Assembly (NCBI GenBank): GCA_035519675.1
Contig: DATIWB010000033.1
Coordinates: 1-64,000, forward strand
Direction: 5' to 3'
Source of the DNA: RPRB01 sp035519675
GTDB taxonomy: Bacteria > Myxococcota > Myxococcia > Myxococcales > Myxococcaceae
DNA: 64,000 nt
A program made the translations under genes and the position numbers. Positions 50,631 through 58,282 of the stretch are shown here, piece after piece. A model generated the notes under the pieces. That model saw only the letters and a list, made by a program, of their open reading frames with translations, did not search any database and was not told the origin of the DNA. Position 1 is the first letter of the stretch, and each line of letters begins with the position of its first letter.

Positions 50631-51462
50631 GGGCGACACCATCTTCCGGGCGGCGCGCACCCTGCACCGCGCGCTGGCAGGCAAGCCGGTGGTGCGCTTC
50701 GAGACCGCGCTGGCGCAGCTGTCGCGGGTGGATCACGACGCCCCGATCGCCGGGCGCAGGGTGGAGCGGGTGCGGAGCGTGGGCAAGCATCTACTGATGG
50801 AGTTCTCGGGCGACCTCGTGCTCCGCACCCACATGAGGATGGCCGGGAGCTGGCACGTCTACCGCCTGGGGGAGCGCTGGCAGCGACCGCGCGCCTCGAT
50901 GCGGGTGGTGGTGGAGACGCCCGACTTCCAGGCGGTGGCCTTCGACGTGCCGGTCGCCGAGTTCCGCACCGGCCGCGCGCTGGCCCGGGACCAGGCGGTG
51001 GCGCGGCTCGGGCCGGACGTACTGGACCCGCTGTTCGACGAGGCCGAGGCGGTGCGGCGGCTCCGGAAGGAGGATGCGCGGGGGGTGGGCGAGGCGCTTC
51101 TCGACCAGCGGGCGCTGGCCGGCATCGGCAACGTGTTCAAGAGTGAGGTGTGCTTCGTGGAGCGGGTGCACCCCTTCACCCCCGTCTCCGCCCTCGACGA
51201 GGCCGCATTGCACCGGCTGGTCCGGACCGCTCGCCGCTTGCTGGGGATGAACGTGCGAGAATCAAGCGACTGGGGCCGGGGGACGGGTCCGCGGCCGCGG
51301 TGGACGGCCGGTCGCGTGGACCCGTCGGCGGGTCTCTGGGTCTACGGCCGGGCGGGGAGGCCGTGCCGGGTCTGCGGGGCTCCCGTCGCGCGAGAGAAGC
51401 GCGGTCCGGAGGCGCGGAGCACGTACTTCTGCCCGCGGTGCCAGGCGGCCGACGGGCGCTGA
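50623..51462 (+). CDS. nei: Nei-type DNA glycosylase/AP lyase
   Basis: 279 residues from ATG 50623, overlapping the lhr stop by eight bases. Starts MPEGDTIFRAARTLHRAL; P2 and E3 are the catalytic residues after Met removal, and K55 (GKH) is the family lysine. H2TH region QRALAGIGNVFKSEVCF (162-178) and a zinc finger C248, C251, C270, C273 are complete. It removes oxidised pyrimidines. The GDTI start and the finger place it with Nei2 rather than Fpg (which begins MPELPE). Confidence 0.94.
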   Translation: MPEGDTIFRAARTLHRALAGKPVVRFETALAQLSRVDHDAPIAGRRVERVRSVGKHLLMEFSGDLVLRTHMRMAGSWHVYRLGERWQRPRASMRVVVETPDFQAVAFDVPVAEFRTGRALARDQAVARLGPDVLDPLFDEAEAVRRLRKEDARGVGEALLDQRALAGIGNVFKSEVCFVERVHPFTPVSALDEAALHRLVRTARRLLGMNVRESSDWGRGTGPRPRWTAGRVDPSAGLWVYGRAGRPCRVCGAPVAREKRGPEARSTYFCPRCQAADGR

Positions 51463-51642
51463 GCCCGCGGATCCTCGAGGGGAAGCTCGTGCCGGCGCCG
51501 CGTCGCAAGCACCGAGTGCCGAGGACGGCCGGGGAGACCGGCGGGGAGCGACCTGGCACGCTCCGAGAGCATGGAACGTCAGTGAAGTTCACGGACGAGA
51601 ATTCAAGGACTTGACGGGCGTTGAGACGCACTCTGCATCCTA

Positions 51643-51662
51643 GTTGGAGCTATAGCTCCAAC
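51643..51662. promoter_or_regulatory. Perfect 20-bp palindrome (operator-like)
   Basis: GTTGGAGCTATAGCTCCAAC, two 10-base halves with no loop. It lies 181 bases after nei. No T run on either side, so it is not a simple terminator; the layout suits a dimeric regulator binding site. Which gene it would serve is unclear, because no coding start lies within 200 bases. Confidence 0.45.
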
Positions 51663-51845
51663 CTGGCCTCGGGGTGAACACGCCGAACGCAATTCCGAGG
51701 GGTTGAGGCGGCGAAAACCGCACTCGGAGCAAGATTCTCGGAGCGTGGGAGGAGCGCGAGGTGGCGCCCGCCGGCTCGCGGCAGGACGGTGGAGCCGGGA
51801 CGGGCTGCAGCGCCGCGGGCACGGGAGTCGCACCGCAGGCCACGA

Positions 51846-51869
51846 GACCCGGTTCCGCTCGACCGGGTC
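51846..51869 (-). terminator. Hairpin at the 3' end of the respiratory operon
   Basis: GACCCGGT / ACCGGGTC, eight perfect pairs with an 8-base loop, 11 bases past the stop of the thioredoxin-like gene (minus strand). CGAGA and TCTCG flanks extend it with a bulge. There is no U tract, so it may only block exonucleases or be factor-assisted. Confidence 0.4.
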
Positions 51870-51879
51870 GATCTCGCCT

Positions 51880-53274
51880 TCAGGGCCCGCGCAGCGCGGT
51901 GGGCGGCTCGAACAGCGCCTTGCGCTTCGCGGCGATGGCGGCGTGCATCGAGGCATGCCACTGCGCAGGTGGCAGCTCGTTCACCAGCTTCTCCGCCCGG
52001 GCCAGCGTCACCCGTGCGGCGTGCGAGTCACCGACCCGCGCCTCGGCCTCGGCCCTGACCAGCAGGACCCGGAGCGTTCTGGGGCCGTAGACCAGCGACG
52101 ACGCGCGCCGTGCCTGTTCCAGCGCCTCCCAGGGCTCGCGCATCGCGAGGTAGGCCACCGCCAGCCGGGCCGGCGGGTTGTAGTCCCCGGGAAAGTCCCG
52201 GGCGCTCTGCTCGAGGATCGGAATGGCCCGCTCGGGCTCGCCCAGCGCGAGGCAGGCCGAGAGCCGGTGCGAGTCGAAGACCGCACGCTCCGCGGGCGTT
52301 CTGGCCCGCCCGGCCTCCTGCTCGAGGAACGCCGTCCAGCGGAGCGCAGTGGCGCGGGCACCGGCGAGGTCACCCCGGGCCCGGCGGGCGCCCTCCTCGG
52401 TCTCGAAGAGGCTGGAGCGGTCGTCGGGCATGAGCACCACCGAGAGGTCGCGGGCCAGGCTCGCCACCCTGTCCTCCAGCGCCCCCAGCGCCGCGGTTCG
52501 CCGCGGGTCGTCCTCCTCGAGCTCCAGCGCGCAGGAGAGCCCGCTGGCCACCAGCGTCGCCAGCGCGGTGCCCGGCGCGACGTGCGACAGCTCCTCGCGG
52601 GCGAGCTGGAGGCACCCGGCCGGGTCCCCGTCCTGCGCCAGCCGCTGCACCAGCCCCTGGACGGCCTGAGCGTGGTCGAGCGAGCGCGGCACGGACGTGG
52701 CCAGCGCCTCGCGGTAGGCCTGGGTGGCGGCGGCATGGTCGCCGGTGGCGTCGGAGGCGCTCGCCCGGGCCAGGGCCGCCTGGGCGGCGGTGCCGGGAGC
52801 CCCCGGGGTCAGCGCCAGCGCGGTGGCGCGGAGGCGGGCGGCGAGCTCCACCACGGTGGCGCTGCCCACCCAGCGGCGGAAGGCCTGGCCGGTGCGCGGG
52901 TCGACGACCAGCAGCGTGGGGAGCGCCTCGGTCGAGAACTGCTCCACGAAGGCGCGATTGACCGGCTTCTCGGTGTCCACCTCGAGCCAGATGTACCGGT
53001 CCGTAACCGGGGAGAGCACCCCGTCGGGAAAGACGTACGACTTCATGCTCACGCAGCTGTGGCACCAGGGTGCCCAGGCATCGACGAAGAGCGGCTTCCC
53101 CTCGGCCCGGGCCCGGGCCAGAGCGCCGGGGTAGTCGTCGGAGATGAACCGGATGCCGCTGCCCGGCTCGCCACCCCGGCCCCCGTGCGCGCACGCCGCG
53201 AGGGCCAGACAGAGGAGGGCGAGTCCCGGGGTTCGCGGCGCCGAGGTGGAGAGGGCCCGGCGCCGGAAGCTCAC
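51880..53274 (-). CDS. Thioredoxin-domain lipoprotein with TPR-like C terminus
   Basis: 464 residues. Lipoprotein signal with lipobox LAAC (C28). A thioredoxin domain (about 40-150) has W-C-H-S-C at 70-74 (AWAPWCHSC) and the cis-proline segment ALPTLLVVDP. The remaining 300 residues are helical repeats (TPR-like: GDHAAATQAYREAL, EWEALEQARRASS-like). It lies at the end of the ACIII-caa3 operon, and its start overlaps the coxIV-like gene stop by four bases. It may reduce disulfides or copper-site cysteines during oxidase assembly. Function is inferred from context. Confidence 0.8.
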   Translation of the reverse strand: MSFRRRALSTSAPRTPGLALLCLALAACAHGGRGGEPGSGIRFISDDYPGALARARAEGKPLFVDAWAPWCHSCVSMKSYVFPDGVLSPVTDRYIWLEVDTEKPVNRAFVEQFSTEALPTLLVVDPRTGQAFRRWVGSATVVELAARLRATALALTPGAPGTAAQAALARASASDATGDHAAATQAYREALATSVPRSLDHAQAVQGLVQRLAQDGDPAGCLQLAREELSHVAPGTALATLVASGLSCALELEEDDPRRTAALGALEDRVASLARDLSVVLMPDDRSSLFETEEGARRARGDLAGARATALRWTAFLEQEAGRARTPAERAVFDSHRLSACLALGEPERAIPILEQSARDFPGDYNPPARLAVAYLAMREPWEALEQARRASSLVYGPRTLRVLLVRAEAEARVGDSHAARVTLARAEKLVNELPPAQWHASMHAAIAAKRKALFEPPTALRGP

Positions 53275-53705
53275 TTTTGTCCGGCCTCGCCCGAGCTGGG
53301 GCCGTCGCTCATCCCCGGAGGCATCCCGGTGGGCATCATCTTCTGGTCGATCTTGGGCATGGGCGGGATGCGCGAGTTGGAGAGGGTGAAGCGGGTCTCG
53401 ACGTCGGCCATGACGAAGAACATGAGCACCAGGAGGAAGACGAACGAGGTCACGAAGACGATACGATTGACCCCTTCTCCATGCCAGAGGTGCATGAAGA
53501 TCAGCACCACCAGCGTGACCTTGATGGTGGAGATGCAGAGCGCCGCGGCCAGGTGCCCTCCGGGCGACATGTTCAGCTGGGAGAAGCCGAAGGTGGCGAA
53601 GGTCAGGCCACAGAGGACGGCCCAGTTGAGCACCAGCTTTCCCGGGCTGGTCTCGTGCTTGGAATGCGCCGCCGCCGCGGCGGGGGGGTGAGTGGTCGAG
53701 GCCAT
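53271..53705 (-). CDS. Cytochrome c oxidase subunit IV
   Basis: 144 residues with three membrane helices (about 25-43, 53-72, 81-101) and a Pro-rich C-terminal tail. The pattern KLVLNWAVLCGLTFATFG, IKVTLVVLIFMHLWHGEG and LLVLMFFVMADVETRF is that of prokaryotic subunit IV (COX4_pro/CaaD type). It stabilises the caa3 complex. Follows subunit III with a 4-base gap. Confidence 0.9.
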   Translation of the reverse strand: MASTTHPPAAAAAHSKHETSPGKLVLNWAVLCGLTFATFGFSQLNMSPGGHLAAALCISTIKVTLVVLIFMHLWHGEGVNRIVFVTSFVFLLVLMFFVMADVETRFTLSNSRIPPMPKIDQKMMPTGMPPGMSDGPSSGEAGQK

Positions 53706-53709
53706 TTCG

Positions 53710-54381
53710 TCAGACCAGGTAGAGCAGCGGGTAGAGGAAGATCCAGACCAGGTCCACCAGGTGCCAGTAGAGCCCGGCGTTCTCCACCGGCGCGTAGTAC
53801 GTCGGTGAGAACTCCTTGCGCCAGCAGCGGACGGCCACCCAGGTGAGGAGGCTCATCCCGACGATCACGTGCAGCGCGTGGAGCCCGGTGGAGAAGAAGT
53901 AGACCACGTAGAACACCGGCCCGCCCGGCGCGGTGATCTCCGAGAAGGTGAAGAACTTCCCCGGCAGGGCGCCCTCGTGGAACTTCTCGGTGTACTCCAC
54001 GGCCTTGATCCCCAGGAACCCCGCTCCCATGGCCACCGAGGCCATGATCAACCAGAACGCGTTCCGGTTCTTGCCGTGCTCGGCGTTGTAGTGCGCGAGC
54101 GCGACGGTGAGGCTGGAGGTCAGGAGGAGGAGGGTGTTCGCCGTTCCCAGCTTCACGCTGAGGTGGCGCGCCGCCTGCTCGAACGACTCGGGGAAGTAGG
54201 TCCGGAAGACGAAGTAGCCGACGAAGATCCCGGCGAAGAGGAGCACCTCGGTCCCCAGGAACAGCCACATCCCGAAGCGCAACGCGCTCTGGTGGTTCTC
54301 GACCGTGTCGTAGTGATGCGGGAGCGGAGGTGGCTCGAGCCACCCCTCCGGGGTCATCTTCCGCGCCGCACTAGCTTGCAT
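53710..54381 (-). CDS. coxC: Cytochrome c oxidase subunit III
   Basis: 223 residues, about five membrane helices. Family marks: RFGMWLFLGTEVLLFAGIFVGYFVFR, HYNAEHGKNRNAFWLIM and GLHALHVIVGMSLL. Subunit III has no metal centre but supports proton uptake and stability of the oxidase. The start overlaps the subunit I stop by 11 bases. Confidence 0.96.
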   Translation of the reverse strand: MQASAARKMTPEGWLEPPPLPHHYDTVENHQSALRFGMWLFLGTEVLLFAGIFVGYFVFRTYFPESFEQAARHLSVKLGTANTLLLLTSSLTVALAHYNAEHGKNRNAFWLIMASVAMGAGFLGIKAVEYTEKFHEGALPGKFFTFSEITAPGGPVFYVVYFFSTGLHALHVIVGMSLLTWVAVRCWRKEFSPTYYAPVENAGLYWHLVDLVWIFLYPLLYLV

Positions 54382-56032
54382 GGCCCACCTTGGCGAGCTC
54401 CTCTGTGACGTCCTGGTACTCGTGGGGCCCCCGGGTGAAGACGGGGACCGCGTCGAAGTTCTCGGTCGGGGGCGGGGACGGCACGTTCCACTCGTAGCCG
54501 CGGCTGCCCCACGGGTTCCGGCCGGCCACCTCGCCGTACTTCAGGGCGATGGCCAGGTAGATGGCGATGATGATGAAGCCGAAGGCGAGCAGCGAGGCGC
54601 CGGCGGTGGAGGCCACGTTCAGCGCGGCGAAGCGCTCCGGGTACTCGTAGTAGCGCCGGGGCATGCCCGCGTTCCCCAGGAGGAACTGGGGGATGAAGGT
54701 GGCGTTGAACCCCAGGACGATCAGCCCCGCGGCGAGCAGCCCCCAGTTCTCGGGGTACTTCCGGCCGAACATCTTCGGGAACCAGTAGTGAAGGGCGGCC
54801 AGGAACCCCATGATCACCGCCCCCACCATGATGAAGTGGAAGTGGGCGACGACGAAGTAGGTGTCCTGCCAGTGCACGTCGAGCGAGACCGTGGCCAGCG
54901 CCACCCCGGTCATCCCTCCGAACACCAGGAAGAAGAGGAAGCCGCAGATGTAGGCGAAGGGGGCGGTGAAGGCGATCGCTCCCTTGTAGAGGGTGCCCAC
55001 CCAGTTGAAGACCTTGATCGCGGTGAACACCCCCACCAGCATCGAGATGGCGGCGAAGGCGCCGGCGTCGAACGCGCTCTGGCCCGAGGTGAAGAGGTGG
55101 TGGCCCCAGGCGAAGAAGCCCACGAAGGCGATGCCCAGTGAGCTCATGGCGATCATCTTGTAGCCGAAGATGTTCTTGCGGGCGACGGCGCAGATGACCT
55201 CGCTGATCACCCCCATCGCCGGCAGCACCATGATGTAGACCGCCGGGTGGCTGTAGAACCAGAACAGGTGCTGGAAGAGGATCGGGTCTCCGCCCCGGGC
55301 CGGGTCGAAGAAGCCGAAGCCGAAGGTGTGCTCGGCGGCGACCAGCAGGGTGGTGAGGCCAAGCACCGGGGTGGCCAGCACCTGGATGATGCTGGTGGCG
55401 TAGATGGCCCAGACGAAGAGGGGCATCTTGAACCAGGTCACGCCCGGGGCGCGCAGGGTGTGGATGGTGACGATGAAGTTCAGGCCGGTGAGGATCGAGC
55501 TGAAGCCGATGATGAACACGCCCAGCATCACCGGGGCGATGTTGGTGGCGGTGGTGGTGCTGTACGGCGTGTAGAAGGTCCACCCCGTGTCCGCGCCGCC
55601 GGTGATCAGACCCCAGAGCATCAGCGTCGAGCCGGCGAGGTAGACGTAGTACGAGGTGAGGTTCCACTTGGGGAACGCCACGTCCTTCGCCCCCAGCATG
55701 ATCGGAAGGAAGAAGTTTCCGAACACGCCGGGGATGGCGGGGATCATGAACATGAAGATCATGACCAGCCCGTGGAGGGTGAACATCCGGTTGTAGGTCA
55801 GCGCCTCGATCAGCGTCGGCCCCGGGGTGAGGAGCTCGAGCCGGATGACCATGGCGAAGACGCCGCCGAGGAAGAGGGCGATGATCACCGAGACCAGGTA
55901 GAGGATGGCGATCCGCTTGTGGTCGTGGGTGAGGAGCCACGAGCGGACGGTGGTGCCGTCGTTCAGGTAGCTCTTCCTCGGCAGCACCTCGCCGGCCGGC
56001 GACGCGGCAGCGGTGGTGATCGGCGCGGTCAT
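54371..56032 (-). CDS. coxA: Cytochrome c oxidase subunit I
   Basis: 553 residues, 12 membrane helices, without the subunit III fusion of some caa3 oxidases. Binds low-spin heme, high-spin heme and CuB; ligands are visible in FTLHGLVMIFMFMIP, FWFYSHPAVYIMVLPAMG (with the His-Tyr pair HPAVY) and FFAWGHHLFTSG, and the heme a3 region HFHFIMVGAV. Reduces O2 to water and pumps protons. Part of the operon: ATGA overlap with coxB. Confidence 0.98.
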   Translation of the reverse strand: MTAPITTAAASPAGEVLPRKSYLNDGTTVRSWLLTHDHKRIAILYLVSVIIALFLGGVFAMVIRLELLTPGPTLIEALTYNRMFTLHGLVMIFMFMIPAIPGVFGNFFLPIMLGAKDVAFPKWNLTSYYVYLAGSTLMLWGLITGGADTGWTFYTPYSTTTATNIAPVMLGVFIIGFSSILTGLNFIVTIHTLRAPGVTWFKMPLFVWAIYATSIIQVLATPVLGLTTLLVAAEHTFGFGFFDPARGGDPILFQHLFWFYSHPAVYIMVLPAMGVISEVICAVARKNIFGYKMIAMSSLGIAFVGFFAWGHHLFTSGQSAFDAGAFAAISMLVGVFTAIKVFNWVGTLYKGAIAFTAPFAYICGFLFFLVFGGMTGVALATVSLDVHWQDTYFVVAHFHFIMVGAVIMGFLAALHYWFPKMFGRKYPENWGLLAAGLIVLGFNATFIPQFLLGNAGMPRRYYEYPERFAALNVASTAGASLLAFGFIIIAIYLAIALKYGEVAGRNPWGSRGYEWNVPSPPPTENFDAVPVFTRGPHEYQDVTEELAKVGHAS

Positions 56033-57060
56033 TCCTCACCTCCGGTGGCCTGCACGGTGCGGTCGGACCGGAGGCTCTTGATGAACTCGACGATCGCCGC
56101 CGCCTCGGGGCCGCTCAGCTTTCCCTGGTAGTTGGGCATCAGCGGCTGGTAGCCGGCGACGACCTTCACGTTGGGCTCCATCATCGACTCGGTGAGGTAG
56201 GCCTCGTCGGCGACGATCTCCCGTCCGTCGGTCAGCTTGGTGGGCTGCTGGTAGAGGTCCACCCAGCTCGGCCCGGTGGCGGGCTCGGTGCTGTTCACGT
56301 TGTGGCAGCGGAGACAGCCCTGGTACACGGCGACCTGCTTGCCCCACTGGGCCAGGCTTCCCTGCGGCGTGACCTGGCTGGTCTCGTCCGCCAGCACGTC
56401 CTGGCGGGCCACCAGCCCACGCTGCTGCTCCTTGATCCACTCGTCGAAGGCCGCGGGGGCCATCACCACGACCTCGCCCCACATCTTGCTGTGCTGGGCC
56501 CCGCAGTACTCGGTGCAGAGGATCTGGTACCGCCCCGGCTTGGTGGCGGTGAACCAGGTCTCGGTGTAGCGGCCCGGCTGGGCGTCCATCTTCACCCGGA
56601 AGGCGGGGATGAAGACCGAGTGGATGACGTCGCGGGAGGTGATGAGCAACCGCACCGGTCGGTTGGCCGGGACGTGGAGCACGCCGATGGAGTTGGGCCC
56701 CTCGGGGTAGGCGAACTTCCACATCCACTGCTTGCCCATCACGTAGACGTCCATCGCGTCCGGGGGCGGCGAGGAGAGCCTCACGAAGTCGCGGAACCCG
56801 ATCGCGAACCACACCAGGAAGAACGCCAGCGGCACGCTGATCGCCAGCACCTCGAACATCGGGGTGGGGGAGACGAACGGCGTCGCCTGGTTCTCGTGCC
56901 GCCGCCGGTACTTCCAGAAGAAGGCGATGGCGGTGAACCCCACCGCCAGGCTGGAGACCATCGTGACGATGATCACGAAGTAGTGGAGATTGTCGACGTC
57001 CTTGGCGAACGTCGAGGCCTGCTCGGGCAGGAACAAGAGGCGCCTCATGATCTCGTTCAT
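56029..57060 (-). CDS. coxB: Cytochrome c oxidase subunit II with fused cytochrome c (caa3 type)
   Basis: 343 residues. Two N-terminal helices (about 27-48 and 70-88), then the cupredoxin domain with CuA ligands H147, C182, E184, C186, H190 and M193 (LCTEYCGAQHSKM), then a C-terminal class I cytochrome c domain with C249-x2-C252-H253 (CLRCH). This fused form defines caa3 oxidases and takes electrons from complex III directly. Its ATG overlaps the Sco-gene stop (ATGA). Confidence 0.97.
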   Translation of the reverse strand: MNEIMRRLLFLPEQASTFAKDVDNLHYFVIIVTMVSSLAVGFTAIAFFWKYRRRHENQATPFVSPTPMFEVLAISVPLAFFLVWFAIGFRDFVRLSSPPPDAMDVYVMGKQWMWKFAYPEGPNSIGVLHVPANRPVRLLITSRDVIHSVFIPAFRVKMDAQPGRYTETWFTATKPGRYQILCTEYCGAQHSKMWGEVVVMAPAAFDEWIKEQQRGLVARQDVLADETSQVTPQGSLAQWGKQVAVYQGCLRCHNVNSTEPATGPSWVDLYQQPTKLTDGREIVADEAYLTESMMEPNVKVVAGYQPLMPNYQGKLSGPEAAAIVEFIKSLRSDRTVQATGGEE

Positions 57061-57872
57061 GCCGTCGCACCCCGTCGCTTCTTCAGCTTCAAGTCCTGCC
57101 TCCAGAGCACCGTCAGTAAGACCACCAGCGCGGCGAAGACCAGCAGGGCCCCGATGCGGATGAATGCCAGCACGTAGGGGCCATAGCTGCGCTTCGCCGG
57201 GTCGTACTTGAAGCAGGTGAGCAGCACCCGGTCGAACGCGGTGCCCACCTTTCCCTTGCCGGCCTCGACCAGGGCCAGCTTCATGTCCCGTGCCGGGTAC
57301 TCGATGCCGTACAGGTACCGCGACAGCCGCCCGTCCTCGGAGAGGACGAAGGCCACCGAGGCATGCGCATACTGCTTGCTCGGGGCGTCGTACTTGTAGA
57401 GGAACCCCGTCGCCTTCGCGAGCGCGTGGATCTCCGGCTCGGCGGCGGTGGCGAAGCGCCAGTCCGGCGTGGTGGGAGAGACGCCCAGCGCCTGCATGTG
57501 GCCGCGCTTGGACTCGGCGGCGTCCCGCGGCGTCTCGGTGGGGTCGATGCTCACCACCACCGCCCTGAAGTCGCGTCCGAGCTTCATCCCCGAATCCCGG
57601 ATTGTCCGGGTCAGGCTGGAGAGCGTGAGGCTGCAGAGCTGCGGGCAGCGGTAGTAGACCAGCGCCAGCACCACCGGCTTGCCGCGGTGGAGCTCGTCCG
57701 CCAGGCGGAAGGGCTGGCCCTCCGAGTCGACCAGCCGCCCCTCCTCGGGCACGCGGTCCCCGAGCTGCTCGATGACGTCCACGCCCTGCATCGGGGCAGG
57801 CACGTTCACCTGGGCCCCGGCCGGCAGCGGCAGGAGCGCGCAGAGGAGAACGATGAGCCCCGGGCGGGTCAC
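57057..57872 (-). CDS. SCO1/SenC-family copper chaperone
   Basis: 271 residues from GTG 57872. Signal sequence (LIVLLCALLPLPAGAQ), thioredoxin-like Sco fold with the copper/redox pair C76 and C80 (YYRCPQLC) and the distal His in KQYAHASVAFVL; a C-terminal membrane helix (about 245-264) anchors it, an orientation opposite to most Sco proteins. Delivers copper to CuA of CoxB encoded next. GTGA overlap with the gene upstream. Confidence 0.93.
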   Translation of the reverse strand: MTRPGLIVLLCALLPLPAGAQVNVPAPMQGVDVIEQLGDRVPEEGRLVDSEGQPFRLADELHRGKPVVLALVYYRCPQLCSLTLSSLTRTIRDSGMKLGRDFRAVVVSIDPTETPRDAAESKRGHMQALGVSPTTPDWRFATAAEPEIHALAKATGFLYKYDAPSKQYAHASVAFVLSEDGRLSRYLYGIEYPARDMKLALVEAGKGKVGTAFDRVLLTCFKYDPAKRSYGPYVLAFIRIGALLVFAALVVLLTVLWRQDLKLKKRRGATA

Positions 57873-58282
57873 TTCGGCTGGCCCTTCTTCGTCTGCTCGG
57901 CGAGGTACATCTTCATCGCCTCGTCGATGGGGATGTGCGCCACCCCGGCCTCGCGGTCTACCCAGCCGTAGCTCCGCAGGCGCTCCAACTGCTGGAGCCG
58001 CTTCTGCGCTGCCCGCTGGTCGAGCGCGAAGACGCGAAGATTGACGATGCCCACCTCGTACTGGTCCACCTGCTTGGGGATGGGAGGCGGGCCACCGGGC
58101 TGCATCTCGGCGCGGGTGGTGTTCAGGATGTGCGTGGACCAGACGGTGGCCACGGCGAAGATGGCCATGGAGGCCACGCCCACCCCGATGATCCACGGCC
58201 AGCTCATCTCCTGCTGGGGGTGAGTCACCTCGGCGGTGCTGTGCCCGCCGGCCGAGTGCTGGGTCTGCGCGGGGGTGCTCAT
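57869..58282 (-). CDS. Small single-pass membrane protein of the ACIII-oxidase operon
   Basis: 137 residues. One membrane helix (about 28-49: WPWIIGVGVASMAIFAVATV), then a soluble tail (QYEVGIVNLRVFALDQRAAQKRLQQLERL, then YGWVDREAGVAHIPIDEAMKMYLAEQ). Its ATG overlaps actF (ATGA) and its stop overlaps the sco start, so it is locked into the operon. The tail has the IPI-x2-AM motif of small cytochrome-oxidase-associated subunits. Probably a subunit or assembly factor; function not established. Confidence 0.7.
   Translation of the reverse strand: MSTPAQTQHSAGGHSTAEVTHPQQEMSWPWIIGVGVASMAIFAVATVWSTHILNTTRAEMQPGGPPPIPKQVDQYEVGIVNLRVFALDQRAAQKRLQQLERLRSYGWVDREAGVAHIPIDEAMKMYLAEQTKKGQPK

Larger units (their letters stand above)
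51463..51879. other. Gene-free region with strong palindrome and nested stems
   Basis: 417 bases between nei and the end of the minus-strand respiratory operon. No family-like ORF. It has TTGACG at 51611-51616, a perfect 20-bp palindrome at 51643-51662, CCTCGG / CCGAGG and TCCGAG / CTCGGA nested stems within 51665-51730, and a hairpin at 51846-51869. Confidence 0.55.

Noticed and set aside
45909..50684. Open minus-strand frame of 1591 codons antisense to lhr
   Set aside because: Very high GC with GC-rich third positions leaves long antisense frames; the translation is Arg/Pro/His-rich without domains, whereas lhr on the plus strand is a textbook helicase.
51643..51662. Palindrome as intrinsic terminator of nei
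   Set aside because: It has no loop and no T run, and nei ends 181 bases earlier.
51780..51875. tRNA-like stretch with a GGTTCCGCTCGACC arm
   Set aside because: No acceptor stem, anticodon arm or T-loop consensus can be folded; it is explained by the operon-end hairpin.
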